Assembly (NCBI GenBank): GCA_964437425.1
Contig: CAYTGO010000005.1
Coordinates: 1 to 64,000, forward strand
Reading direction: 5' to 3'
Origin: Scalindua sp964437425
GTDB taxonomy: Bacteria > Planctomycetota > Brocadiia > Brocadiales > Scalinduaceae
Length of the DNA stretch: 64,000 nt
Below the pieces are notes generated by a model. The model had not been told where the DNA came from. It was given only the letters and a program-made list of their open reading frames with translations, and made no database searches. This document shows, piece by piece, positions 27,241 through 37,100 of the stretch (position 1 is its first letter; each line of letters begins with the position of its first letter). The position numbers and the translations under genes were made by a program.

Positions 27241-28260
27241 ATGGAAAAGCAAAAGACAACAAGGAGAGTATCAGTTCTGGGCACAGGCGGTTGGGGCACT
27301 GCACTTGCACTTGTACTGCACAGCAAGGGGCACAATGTTACTCTGTGGGGATCAACACCCGACTATGTAGAATCATTAAAAGAACAGAGAGAAAATAAAA
27401 AGTACCTTAAAGGCATCAAAATCCCCCATGACCTGGAAATAACGTCAGATATCGAAAGAGCACAAGATCAAGTCGATCTTATTGTAGTCGCCATACCAAC
27501 GCCTTATGTCAGAAAAACCCTTCAACCATTTATAAACCACTATACTCCAGGGACTCCAATTGTAAGTGTAATAAAAGGCATTGAAAACGAAACACTCATG
27601 CGCGGAAGTGAAATACTCAGCAACATATTTATTGAGCCACCAATTGCCCTACTCCTGGGTCCAAGTCATGCGGAGGAGGTGGCAAGAAATCTACCAACTA
27701 CAGTTGTGGTCACATCTGAGGATATTAAACTGGCTGCTGAAATCCAGGAGACATTTATAACTGAACACTTTCGCGTCTATACAAACAGTGATGTAGTAGG
27801 AGTAGAGATCGGAACTTCAGTTAAAAATGTAATAGCAATTGCGGCTGGAATATGTGACGGGCTCGGCTTTGGAGACAATTCTAAAGCAGCACTGATAACC
27901 AGAGGGCTGGCAGAAACGACACGGCTGGGAGTTGCAATGGGAGGTCTGAGGGACACTTTTTCAGGGCTTGCGGGAATCGGGGATTTAATAACCACCTGCG
28001 TTAGCCCATATGGCAGGAATCGCATGGTAGGAGAACTGATTGCCAAAGGCAAGAAGTTATCACAGGTTTTGGAAGAGATGGATCAGATTGCAGAGGGAAT
28101 ATTGACAACAAAGTCGGTTTGTGCATTAGCGGAAAAACATAATGTTGAAATGCCCATTACAAAGGAAATTTTTAATGTGCTTTTCGAAGACAAAGATCCT
28201 ATGAAAGCGGTAAAAGAGCTAATGCTTCGTGAACCAAAATCAGAAATAGAATGCAGTTAA
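27241..28260 (+). CDS. gpsA: NAD(P)-dependent glycerol-3-phosphate dehydrogenase
   Basis: GpsA reduces dihydroxyacetone phosphate to sn-glycerol 3-phosphate for phospholipid synthesis. The nucleotide-binding turn GTGGWGTA lies at residues 15-22, and the IKGIE lysine and the GPSHAEEVA and EIGTSVKNVIAIA catalytic segments follow. The 339-residue length is normal. It lies 76 bp after glyA on the same strand and converges on the gene at 28277. Confidence 0.97.
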   Translation: MEKQKTTRRVSVLGTGGWGTALALVLHSKGHNVTLWGSTPDYVESLKEQRENKKYLKGIKIPHDLEITSDIERAQDQVDLIVVAIPTPYVRKTLQPFINHYTPGTPIVSVIKGIENETLMRGSEILSNIFIEPPIALLLGPSHAEEVARNLPTTVVVTSEDIKLAAEIQETFITEHFRVYTNSDVVGVEIGTSVKNVIAIAAGICDGLGFGDNSKAALITRGLAETTRLGVAMGGLRDTFSGLAGIGDLITTCVSPYGRNRMVGELIAKGKKLSQVLEEMDQIAEGILTTKSVCALAEKHNVEMPITKEIFNVLFEDKDPMKAVKELMLREPKSEIECS

Positions 28261-28276
28261 ACCGGCATCATCACTT

Positions 28277-29527
28277 TTAAGTTTCCGAATCATTTTCAGA
28301 AGGAATATTCTCCAGTTCATCCAAAAACCCTTGTATATCGAAATCAGACGTATCTCCCCCGGCACTCTCTGGTGCTTTTTCCTCAATTCCCTCTGATGAA
28401 ACAACCTGGTCTTCCGCCTCTACCTTGTCTTCTGATGGCGCCTCCAGCCCACCCTCTGTTATTGCATCAGATACTACATTTTCCCCAGCTGCATCATTAG
28501 ATTCGACAGATGCAGAACCGGCAGGCTCTGCATCCAGAAATTCCTGCATATCAAAATCAGCCGCATCTCCCACAGCTTCCCCTGACACTTTCTCCTCATT
28601 TTCCTCCGGCGAAGCAATCGGCTCTTCTGTCTCCAATTCTACTTCTGCCTTGCCTTCAGATGGCATCTGCAGCTCGCCCTCTGTTATTGCATCAGATACT
28701 ACATCTTCCTCAACTGCAACATCAGATTCGACAGAGGAAGAAATACCGGTAGGCTCTCCATCCAGAAAATCCTGCATATCAAAATCAGCATCACCCCCTA
28801 TATTCCCCTCTGATACATTTTCCTCTAATTTCATATCTGTTTTGCCTTCAGATGACACCTCCAGCTCTTTTTCTTCCAGCTGTAAAGGAAAAGATGGACC
28901 TTGAGAAAGTGTCTCAGAAGCCAGACTGCCTACAGAAGTTCCTTCCGCACGCAAGGAATCAACCAGCTTTTTCAAGACCGAAGCCGTTGAATCTTTTTGA
29001 TCGTGAAGTGCCGCACCAATCCTATCATTCATCTTATATAAGGCTTCTTGAACTTTAATAACGTTTTCTATTTTGTTTACAACCTCTTTATCTCTCTCTT
29101 CTATTCTTGCAATCAACTGTTCAAATTTTGTCGTAAATTCTGCCCTCATATTTTCTGTCTCTGCAACAAGCTTCGTATCAATTTTGGTCTTTATGTCTTT
29201 CATGACCTCTGCAAATTTTGTAATTATTTCTGTCTCTGAGTTCTTTATTTTCTCTTCAATTGTTTCAGAATTAACAACTGGCACCCCTGTCCCTTCTGCC
29301 GATTCTGCAATATCTTCTATATCTTCTATATCCTCTATATCATCTACATCCTCACCGATCTCTTCTTCACTAATATCTTTCCCATTCGTCTCCTCACCGT
29401 TCCTTGCAAACCTGAGGTATAAAAGCACAGCAATAATACCAATAAAAATTGCTGCGATGACAATCAAACGCAAATTAGCTGCAATGCTAAAGCCTCCAAT
29501 GCCTACAATTTGATTCAGAAAAACCAT
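28277..29527 (-). CDS. Membrane-anchored acidic coiled-coil protein with repeated DFDxQxFLD motif
   Basis: An unrecognised 416-residue protein. One membrane helix lies at about residues 12-42 (IAANLRLIVIAAIFIGIIAV), so the rest is probably cytoplasmic. An acidic stretch with an EDIEDIEDI tract follows, then a coiled coil (about 90-190). The C-terminal half is very acidic and contains three copies of DFD(M/I)QxFLD, each preceded by a small-residue linker; the two longer repeat units also share VVSDAITEG. Such evenly spaced short motifs in a disordered acidic tail look like docking sites for a partner. It is the last gene before tRNA-Pro. Its function is unknown. Confidence 0.65.
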   Translation of the reverse strand: MVFLNQIVGIGGFSIAANLRLIVIAAIFIGIIAVLLYLRFARNGEETNGKDISEEEIGEDVDDIEDIEDIEDIAESAEGTGVPVVNSETIEEKIKNSETEIITKFAEVMKDIKTKIDTKLVAETENMRAEFTTKFEQLIARIEERDKEVVNKIENVIKVQEALYKMNDRIGAALHDQKDSTASVLKKLVDSLRAEGTSVGSLASETLSQGPSFPLQLEEKELEVSSEGKTDMKLEENVSEGNIGGDADFDMQDFLDGEPTGISSSVESDVAVEEDVVSDAITEGELQMPSEGKAEVELETEEPIASPEENEEKVSGEAVGDAADFDMQEFLDAEPAGSASVESNDAAGENVVSDAITEGGLEAPSEDKVEAEDQVVSSEGIEEKAPESAGGDTSDFDIQGFLDELENIPSENDSET

Positions 29528-29864
29528 TTCTAAATACCCCTTTAATAGTTTTATTAGAAATACATTATCAACTTCAACTATATTTCATCTGGAAATTATA
29601 TCTTACGGAGCGTATCCAACTACATTGTAGCCAGAAATTTTTTTGATACAATACATAATATTCAGAAGGACAATTTAATATCTATTTTACCAAACCTTAA
29701 AATTATGGATAAACCGGGAAACACTGCACCATGTTCCCGAAATAATGCTTATAAGTTTTTATATAATGTGCAGTTGAGTCAAAACAGAGTGTGCAAAAGT
29801 GCTTGAAGAATAAGAGTTATTTGATATAATCACGTTCCCAAAAACAAAGCAGATGTTTCATTTT
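29528..29864. other. Intergenic region upstream of tRNA-Pro
   Basis: A 337-bp AT-rich region containing the minus-strand promoter of the preceding gene (not resolved) and, at its right end, a good sigma-70-like promoter for the tRNA (29803-29830). No ORF is seen. Confidence 0.45.
29803..29830 (+). promoter_or_regulatory. Sigma-70-like promoter of tRNA-Pro
   Basis: TTGAAG (29803-29808) and TATAAT (29825-29830) are separated by 16 bp and lie 34 bp before the mature tRNA 5' end. A perfect -10 box at this place makes it a plausible tRNA promoter. Confidence 0.5.
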
Positions 29865-29943
29865 CGGGGCGTAGCGCAGCTTGGCTTAGCGCACTTGAAT
29901 GGGGTTCAAGAGGTCGCTGGTTCGAATCCAGTCGCCCCGACCA
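29865..29943 (+). tRNA. tRNA-Pro(GGG)
   Basis: The acceptor stem CGGGGCG pairs with CGCCCCG, followed by the discriminator A and an encoded CCA. The anticodon stem CTTGA/TCAAG encloses the loop ATGGGGT, giving anticodon GGG (proline). The T-arm GCTGGTTCGAATCCAGT is canonical. The 3' part of the gene (29896 onward) is repeated exactly at 51884 and 57749, showing that the gene serves as an integration site. Confidence 0.96.
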
Positions 29944-29945
29944 TT
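29896..29945 (+). repeat. att-type repeat, copy 1 (within tRNA-Pro)
   Basis: A 50-bp segment from the anticodon stem through the CCA end of tRNA-Pro plus two bases. It is identical to 51884-51933 and 57749-57798, while the bases on either side differ. This marks the left boundary of the island. Confidence 0.9.
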
Positions 29946-30045
29946 ACTGCCATGGACTTAGGACTTTTACAATATTGGCTCTTTTTGAAATTGTGCCATA
30001 ATTGTACCATTTATACAATCCTCTTCTTCCTTTTTGTCCATAATC
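29946..30045 (-). pseudogene. Remnant of tyrosine integrase C-terminus
   Basis: Read on the minus strand, this stretch encodes YNYGTISKRANIVKVLSP. It aligns with the C-terminal YNLGTISNQDNIEKVLSP of the integrase fragment at 51938-52465, and both lie directly beside an att copy. Only about 30 codons are left, with no start. It indicates that element 1 once carried a related integrase reading toward the tRNA. Confidence 0.7.
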
Positions 30046-30089
30046 CTTTATTTTGTGTTGCAGGAATATTTGATAAGAGTTGCATTAAG

Positions 30090-31226
30090 TTACGTATCAA
30101 CATAACGCTCTTTTATTCGGATAAAATCTTTTTCAGACTTAATAAAGAAATCCACCACATCAGGGTCAAAGTGCGTCCCACTTCCGCCAATAATAATTTC
30201 AAGGCTCTCAGCATGGGAAAATGCTTCTTTATAACAGCGCTTGGATGTCAGTGCATCGTATACATCGGACAATGCAAGAATTCGCCCGACTAAAGGAATA
30301 CTTTCTCCGGCAAGTCCATGTGGATATCCCGTACCATCCCATTTTTCATGGTGACTTTCGGCAATTTCAATACCAATACGAACAAAGTCGTTTCCCTGAT
30401 GCAGCTGGTTAACATCTCTAAGCGTTTCAGCGCCTATACTAGTATGAGCCTTCATCGCATTAAATTCTTCTACCGTAAGTTTACCTGATTTTAAAAGTAT
30501 ACTGTCTGCAAGCCCAACTTTACCGATATCGTGCAATGGGCTGGCGGCACATATGTTATTTATATAATTATCGTCTATCAACGTCGCATATTCTGGATGC
30601 AAACGGAGTTGATGACAGATGATTTTCACGTATTCTCTTATTCTTAATAGATGCTCTCCTGTTTCCGGATCACGTGACTCAGCAAGTTTTGCCATTGCAA
30701 AGATCGTTGCCCGCTGTGCAGCAGTAATCTCAAACACCTGCTTACTGACACGGTTCTGCAATTCAAGGTTAAAGCTTTCAATCTGGTCCTGATACTGACT
30801 TTCTTTATCGTGCATCCTTTTTTTCTCCAGACATGCATCAATTCTCGCTCTAAGAATGGCGTGGACAAATGGTTTAACCATGTAGTCATCAGCCCCACTT
30901 TCAATACAACGTACTACATCATCCATTTCACTAAAAGCAGAGATCATGATGACTGGAACATGACATAAATTTTGATCGTTCTTCATATATTCCAGCACCT
31001 GGTAGCCGTCCATTTCCGGCATACGAATATCCAATAGGACCAGATCACAAGCCTGATTCTCCAATCTGGACAAAGCGTATAACCCGTTTTCTGCCATGAT
31101 AGGAGTATGCCCCATAGCAGTAATCAGATTATTAAGAATTTTACGATTATCATAGTTATCATCTACAACAAGGATATTGGATGTCCCCAATCCTGTTTCG
31201 TGATCCATTCTTTCTGAATTACTCAT
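30090..31226 (-). CDS. Response regulator with HD-GYP output (REC-HD-GYP)
   Basis: This 378-residue protein has an N-terminal receiver domain (residues 17-135: LVVDDN acidic pocket, phospho-acceptor Asp in LVLLDIRMPEMDG, Lys in VKPF), a short coiled coil, and an HD-GYP domain (HDIGK, HHEKWDGTGYPHG). It is an RpfG-type protein, and phosphorylation by a partner kinase should control c-di-GMP hydrolysis. The receiver is closest in style to those of the neighbouring kinases. It is the gene nearest the left end of the island. Domain motifs are all intact. Confidence 0.93.
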   Translation of the reverse strand: MSNSERMDHETGLGTSNILVVDDNYDNRKILNNLITAMGHTPIMAENGLYALSRLENQACDLVLLDIRMPEMDGYQVLEYMKNDQNLCHVPVIMISAFSEMDDVVRCIESGADDYMVKPFVHAILRARIDACLEKKRMHDKESQYQDQIESFNLELQNRVSKQVFEITAAQRATIFAMAKLAESRDPETGEHLLRIREYVKIICHQLRLHPEYATLIDDNYINNICAASPLHDIGKVGLADSILLKSGKLTVEEFNAMKAHTSIGAETLRDVNQLHQGNDFVRIGIEIAESHHEKWDGTGYPHGLAGESIPLVGRILALSDVYDALTSKRCYKEAFSHAESLEIIIGGSGTHFDPDVVDFFIKSEKDFIRIKERYVDT

Positions 31227-31596
31227 TTTCTAATCCCGTAAAAATTTATACCGTGATATTATCCTACAAAAATCTATGAAATCGACAATACTATTGTATA
31301 CTCGTTAGGCTGGAACGACGTATATTCTCTATATACATGAACTGAGAGTCCAATAAGATGATTTACTACAGCCAGGAGTAAATCCATGGGTAAGTTAAGG
31401 TGTAAGACGTGCAGCCACGAAGAGGCGATTTAACAATTCAACCCCATGATAACGTCAGTAATTTTCAGCCCCATAGGAGGACTTTACTTTTAATGTCACC
31501 TACTTCAAATATATCAGGAATTGACTCTGTACAATTCGTCTCGTCTTCAATGATTATGATATTTCTATCTTCCACTGACAAATCTCTTTATTAGAT
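31227..31596. other. Intergenic region with possible kinase C-terminal remnant
   Basis: A 370-bp gap. On the minus strand around 31480-31590 a short open frame contains IIIIEDETN, resembling the VIVIEDETN ending of the REC-PAS-kinase at 44554-46203. It may be a leftover kinase tail. Nothing else is recognised. Confidence 0.35.
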
Positions 31597-31986
31597 TCAA
31601 GAGCATTTCTTCAAGATTTTCACCTTTTCAACAAAATCTTCATAGGAAGCAGGCTTGGTAAAATAACCGTTAGCTCCGTTCTTATACGCTTCATCAATCG
31701 TTTTTTGTTCAGAACTTGTTGAGAGAACAATTACGGGAGTTGAACAATACTTTGATGTTTCCTTTATGAATCTAAGGACTTTCATTCCACCAATTTTTGG
31801 CAAATTAAGATCTAATATAACAAGAGATATTTGTGATTGTGTTTCACACTGAAAATAATCTATTGCTTCCTTGCCGTCTCGAATCATAACAATATTCCTT
31901 TCAATATCATCATCGCAAAGAACTTCTGTAATTATTTCTGCGTGATCCGGATTGTCTTCAATCAATACAATATTTTTTTCTCTCAT
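31597..31986 (-). CDS. Single-domain response regulator (Rcp1/CheY type)
   Basis: A stand-alone receiver of 129 residues if started at ATG 31986 (MREKNIVLIEDN); an in-frame ATG at 32007 adds seven residues unlike the family. The acidic pair (IEDN), the phospho-acceptor Asp in VILDLNLPKIGG, the Ser/Thr in VIVLSTSS and the Lys in FTKPAS are present. The NxDHAE helix after the first strand marks the Rcp1 (phytochrome-partner) subgroup. It lies downstream of a hemerythrin gene, the same order as in element 2 (53151 then 52681). Confidence 0.9.
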   Translation of the reverse strand: MREKNIVLIEDNPDHAEIITEVLCDDDIERNIVMIRDGKEAIDYFQCETQSQISLVILDLNLPKIGGMKVLRFIKETSKYCSTPVIVLSTSSEQKTIDEAYKNGANGYFTKPASYEDFVEKVKILKKCS

Positions 31987-32127
31987 TATATATTCACTTC
32001 TTTGCACTTTAAAAGGTTGAGAGTAAAGGCGGATCCGCTTAGCTTAATCCACCATACACCGCATAATTCATCCACTTCCCATCTTCATGCTACGCACAGA
32101 GAGAAAATTGCAAATTCAGTAATCTTT

Positions 32128-32215
32128 CTCTCTATTGATATCGTAAAACAAAACCTTGAACCCCTTCCTCCATGAACAAGGCTTTTAATTCCACCTTAAA
32201 AATGGAGAATATATT
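32128..32215 (-). pseudogene. Remnant of histidine-kinase C-terminal end
   Basis: On the minus strand this reads ...GGRGSRFCFTI, the same as the end of the kinase at 32973-34160 (GGRGSRFCFTI before the stop). The nucleotide similarity continues on both sides for tens of bases. It is a short duplicated kinase tail lying between the hemerythrin and the response regulator, with no complete ORF. Confidence 0.65.
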
Positions 32216-32228
32216 CTCGTCTTCCTTA

Positions 32229-32660
32229 TTAATTCTCTGAGATCAATTCCAAAGACTTCCTGGCGGCAAACATACTATATTTCTTGTCTTCTTTTAAGAC
32301 ATGATCCTGAAGCCAATCTATGAGCTTATTCATAATCTCAGTATTTAAAACTAGTTCCCCACCCATAACATCATTAAACACGCTTTGGGTCTGAGCATAG
32401 AATTTGGCGTGAATCTCTATGTGGGAAGACAGGCCAGGATAATTTAGATTCCGCATGTACTCCTCCTCTTCATCGAAGTGAAAGCGGACATAATCCATCA
32501 TTGCTTTCACGGATTCTTCAGCCACATTGTGATAATCTATCGCATCACCATTTGTAAAGGAATCGTGAAGGTTATTAATAATATCTATCCACTTTTTGTG
32601 TTGCACATCAAGTTTATCATCGTTCACACTGAAAGTATTATCCCATTTTATTAGTGACAT
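32229..32660 (-). CDS. Bacteriohemerythrin
   Basis: This 143-residue four-helix protein binds O2 through a non-heme di-iron site. The start at ATG 32660 (MSLIKWDNTFSV) is set by AGGGG seven bases upstream. The iron ligands follow the family pattern: His in DVQHKKW, the HFDEEE helix, HIEIHAKF and HVLKED. Single-domain hemerythrins store or sense oxygen. Given its place among kinases and regulators, an O2-sensing or O2-buffering role beside the signalling system is likely (inference). A related gene occurs in element 2. Confidence 0.93.
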   Translation of the reverse strand: MSLIKWDNTFSVNDDKLDVQHKKWIDIINNLHDSFTNGDAIDYHNVAEESVKAMMDYVRFHFDEEEEYMRNLNYPGLSSHIEIHAKFYAQTQSVFNDVMGGELVLNTEIMNKLIDWLQDHVLKEDKKYSMFAARKSLELISEN

Positions 32661-32972
32661 AGTAACACCCCTATTTTCAATTAATATAAAGTTAAATCGC
32701 CCCCTGTCCTCATAAACTCCCACGGGGCCTCAACAATTAACACATCATCTCAAAAAAGCAATCAGTAAATACCACCTATTTACTAACAACACCACACCGA
32801 ACAATCACCAAAAGGCCCTCACCCTCTGTAGCTAATCAAGCCCATACTTCACCTTAATCTTCCCTAAAAGCCCCCTTACCAACTCATTCCACTTATTCTT
32901 CTTTCCCGTGGTTACTGATCTGCTAACAACTAACTTGAGTTGCCCTGTATGGCAACTCAAGTCAGGTCTCTA
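32661..32972. other. Intergenic region with terminator-like hairpin
   Basis: A 312-bp gap between the kinase stop and the hemerythrin start. It contains the hairpin at 32933-32962. A minus-strand open stretch of about 39 codons ends in GKIKVKYGLD; it looks like the tail of a lost gene but is not recognised. Confidence 0.4.
32933..32962 (-). terminator. Hairpin downstream of the REC-kinase gene
   Basis: A perfect 12-bp stem (ACTTGAGTTGCC / GGCAACTCAAGT) with a 6-base loop lies 10 bp beyond the kinase stop. No long T-run follows on the minus strand, so it is either an imperfect intrinsic terminator or an mRNA 3' stabiliser. Confidence 0.5.
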
Positions 32973-34160
32973 TCACGACGAAAATCCTTCTCTCTTTGGT
33001 ATCGTAAAACAAAACCTTGAACCTCTTCCGCCAAAAACAGGGCTTTCAACCTGGATATCTCCATTGTGCCGTTTGACAATCTCTTTAACAATAGACAGCC
33101 CGACGCCTGTCCCTTCAACATCAATGTCATTAAGCCTCGTGAATATCTTAAATATCTGTTCCTGATAATCTTCCTGAATACCGACACCGGTATCTTCAAC
33201 AAAGAATTTGTAATACCCACCGTTTTCTTTGCATCCTATTGTTATGCTCCCAGTTTCCCTGGAGGTATTAGTATGTTTATTATTGCCCAAAAACTTGATC
33301 GCGTTAGTAATCAAATTTGCAAATACATCCCGCATTCTCTCTTTATCACAATAAATATTTGGCAAATCATCCAGAAAAGTTATTTTAATTTTATTTTCTA
33401 ATATCTTATCTTGCAGGCGCTCTATCACATCCTTAACTATAGCACAACTATCGTTATCTCTAAGATCATATTCAACCTTTCCAGCCTTCAATACATCCAT
33501 AATCCCATATATCTTTTTATTCATCTTTTCCGTACTCTCTTTTATTCTTCCTATAAATCTCCTGCCTTTATCATCTAATACATCACTGTATGCAAGAGAC
33601 AGTTTTGATGAAAAACCCTCAATTGTGAATAAAGGCTCTTTTAAATCATGTGAAGTCAGGTAAATAAAATCTTCTATTTCTCTGTTTGCGTCAGTAAGTT
33701 CCATGGTCCTCTCTTCAACCTTTTGTTTTAAGAGAGCGTTCTGTCCGAGAACCCGGTTATGAAGAAGACGAACCTCCAGCATGTTACGTATTCTCACTAG
33801 AGTTTCTGTAGTATTAAATGGTTTTGACAAAAAATCCTTTGCCCCCAATTTCAAAGAACGAAGCCTTGTTTCGTTATCCTGCAATGCCGTTAGCACAAGT
33901 ATGGGCACATACCCTTCCGGTTCAATCTTGTTTAACTGTTCCATTACCTGGTATCCATTGAGGTGCGGCATATTGATGTCCAGCAATATAAGGTCAGGCT
34001 GGAAACTGTTGTATAAATCTACCGTTGCACTGGAGTCAGTTGTACTTAATACGGAAGTATATCCGTTAGACATAAGCATTCCCTCTAGAAGTCGTACATT
34101 AGCCTGTTTGTCATCAACTATAAGAATTCTTGCATTGAGGATGTTCTGGTCTTGAATCAT
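32973..34160 (-). CDS. Receiver-histidine kinase protein (REC-HisKA-HATPase)
   Basis: This 395-residue cytoplasmic protein has a receiver domain (residues 10-125; LIVDDKQ, LILLDINMPHLNG, LSKPF), a coiled coil, and a HisKA domain with the phospho-accepting His in SHDLKEPL (about 174). A HATPase domain follows (NAIKF N-box, DTGVGI, GTGVGLS). Its start overlaps the upstream hybrid kinase stop by 4 bp (ATGA), so the two are translationally coupled. The receiver is nearly identical at DNA level to that of 44554-46203. It probably relays or branches the signal from the hybrid kinase. Confidence 0.93.
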   Translation of the reverse strand: MIQDQNILNARILIVDDKQANVRLLEGMLMSNGYTSVLSTTDSSATVDLYNSFQPDLILLDINMPHLNGYQVMEQLNKIEPEGYVPILVLTALQDNETRLRSLKLGAKDFLSKPFNTTETLVRIRNMLEVRLLHNRVLGQNALLKQKVEERTMELTDANREIEDFIYLTSHDLKEPLFTIEGFSSKLSLAYSDVLDDKGRRFIGRIKESTEKMNKKIYGIMDVLKAGKVEYDLRDNDSCAIVKDVIERLQDKILENKIKITFLDDLPNIYCDKERMRDVFANLITNAIKFLGNNKHTNTSRETGSITIGCKENGGYYKFFVEDTGVGIQEDYQEQIFKIFTRLNDIDVEGTGVGLSIVKEIVKRHNGDIQVESPVFGGRGSRFCFTIPKREGFSS

Positions 34161-37100
34161 CGTGCTCTCTCCATTAAGATATTGTCTATCACCTCAAGAA
34201 ACCTGTTTACATTTATCGGCTTCGTAATATATTCTCTAAATCCGGATGCTTTTCCCCTCTCAATGTCTTTAGGCATAGCATTAGCACTCAGTGCTATTAC
34301 GGGGATTTCTTTTGTCTGGTTATTACTTTTTAAGAGTTTTAACGCCTCGTAACCGTCCATACCAGGCAGGTTGATGTCCATCAATATAATGTCCGGTTGA
34401 TGGGATCTCGCAAGCTCTATACCAAGCTGTGCCTGAGGTGCGGTAAGCAGATTAATGCCAGGACGACGTTGTAGAATACTCTCCGCAAGTTTTAAATTTG
34501 CGGGATTGTCCTCTACATAAAGCATGGTGTATCTCTTTATTATTGAAGCGTTGTTTTTTTCTGCCACCCCCCTTTCCGTTCCACAGGTTATCATCACGGG
34601 ATTTTCTGCTTTCTTAAAGTCAACATAAAACTTCGCCCCCTTCCCAACCTCACTTTCCACTCCGATACTGCCACCCATTATCTCTACTAATCTCTTTGTA
34701 ATTGTCAGCCCAATACCTGTGCCTTCTATAGCTAACGACTCGGCTCCAAGACGGTTAAACGGCTCAAACAGGGAGCCATGTTTTTCCTTTGCTATACCAG
34801 GACCTGTATCTTCAATGTTTATCCGCAATATTTTATCAGTTGGAGACTCAATCCATATAGACACCGATCCACCATCATTATTATATTTTATTGCATTTGA
34901 TAATAAGTTTATCAGAACCTGATTCAATCGTGTATTGTCAGCCCTGATGAATTGTCCATCGCGTTTTGTCTGACAGTTTATTGTTATTTTATTCTCTTCT
35001 GCTAGCGGTTCAACAGTTGCAATGATTTCATTAATAGCAGTGTTAATCTCAATGTCTTCCAGAGAAATTTGTATCTTGCCTGACTCAATTCCGGAAAGGT
35101 CCAGAACTTCGTTGATGAGTTCAAGCAGATGGTTGCCGGATTTTAATATATGCGTTACATATTCTTTTTGTGACACAGAAAGAGGTTTAATTGTATCCAA
35201 ATCTAATAATTGCGCAAAACCAAGCATGGAGTTCATTGGCGTCCGCAGCTCATGGCTCATACTTGAAAGGAAAACAGATTTAGCTATGTTTGCGCGATGA
35301 GATTCCTCCATTGCAGCTTTTAGCCTGGATTCCACTTGCTTACGTTCAGTGATGTCTTCCTTGACGGCAATAAAATTGGTAATATCACCTTCTTCATTTC
35401 TGATAGGAGAAATGGACGCAAGCTCCCAATATAGTTCTCCATTCTTTTTTTTGTTATGAAATTCGCCCCTCCATTCATTGCCAGAAGAGATTGTACGCCA
35501 TAATTCTCTGTACACTTCTGGTTTTGTTTTACCAGATTTTAATACACTCGGGTTCTTTCCTATGGCTTCTTCAGGAGTATAACCGGTTGTTTGCATAAAT
35601 CTTGGATTGACATACTCAATCTTTCCATTAACATCCGTAATAACAACAGTACTGGAACTTTGCTCTACGGCATGAGACAATTTGACAACCTCAGCGTTAC
35701 GTTCCATTACACGATATTCCAAAGATTCATTGAGTTCTTTCAGTTCTCTTTCAACTTGTTTGCGCTCGGTGATGTCAGTAATGATCCCAATCCATTCACG
35801 TAGTGAGCGATCCTGGTTCATAATAGGAACAGCTCTCACTTCAAAATCACGCCACTCTTTTAGATTAGCGTTCCAAATACGCCCCCAGGTTGCATAAAAC
35901 GATATTTCCCGGATTGCCTTTTTCCATGTTTTTAATATGTGTTCAATATCGTCAGGATGAATTTTTTTCGTCCACCCAAAACCTTTATGCTCGCTCCACG
36001 GCTGTCCCGTATATTTTTCCCACGAAGGCTGAGGAACCACAAATTCACCTGATCCATCCGTAGTCCAGATTATGGAGGTTGTAGCCTCTATTAAGGACCG
36101 ATATCTTTCTGTACTATTCTGCAATGCTACTTCCACTCGCTTACGCTCAGTCACATCAAGAATGATAGCTACAAATACTGGAATAGATTGAAAAGTAGAA
36201 AGTTGAAGATGTACATCTACATCGTATAAAGAACCGTCTTTTCTCCGATGGACAGCAGTAAACTGAATTTTTTCCTTTTTGTCTGCACGAAGAGGCTCAA
36301 GCATTTTTTCAAAAGATTCTGACGTAAACCCCTGTTTAAAGTCCAGTGGAGTCATACAATCAAGCTCCTCCATAGAATATCCCAAGTTCAACCTTGCACC
36401 TTTGTTGACCCGAATAAATCTAAGAGTTTTGGCATCGAATATGTAAATTTCATTCAATGAATCTTCAAGTATATGAGCAAGACTTGTAATCTTTTCCTCA
36501 AACTGCCTGCGTTCGGTAATATCATCAAGCATTAAGAGCAAGTGTTGCTTGCCATGCAATTTAAATGGTACAAAAAGACAATCATAGAAGGCATGCTTGC
36601 CAATAGAAGTTACAACATCAAATCCATGGCGCTCTTTCTCTTGCAGACGCATACATTTATTTGCAGTATCCAGAATGCCGCTTCTCTTCCAGGACTCTAT
36701 ATTTTTATAGTTTTGTGTAAGCACTTGTTCTTGTGTCGCACCGACCATTTCTGCGACAGATTTATTCGCTGCGATACATTGACCGGTATGGTTATAGATC
36801 GACAAACCAATGGGGGATTCACTAATGATTCTTTCGTTGAGTTCAGATACTTCGTGCAGTGCAACTTCTGCACGTGATCTGGATTTGATCATCTGGTTGA
36901 AGACATCTACCAATTTATTGATCTCCAAACTGCCCCGTGGAATTTCAACCTTGTCTTTAAGCTTGTTGTTGCCATAGTCTTGCATCAAACGTCCAAATTG
37001 CTCCAGAGGTCTGGTTAATCTGCGGCTGAGGAAAAAAGCAAGCAAAAATCCAAACAAACCAAGCGCAATTATGATCATTACAAGTTTTTGATTAACCGCT

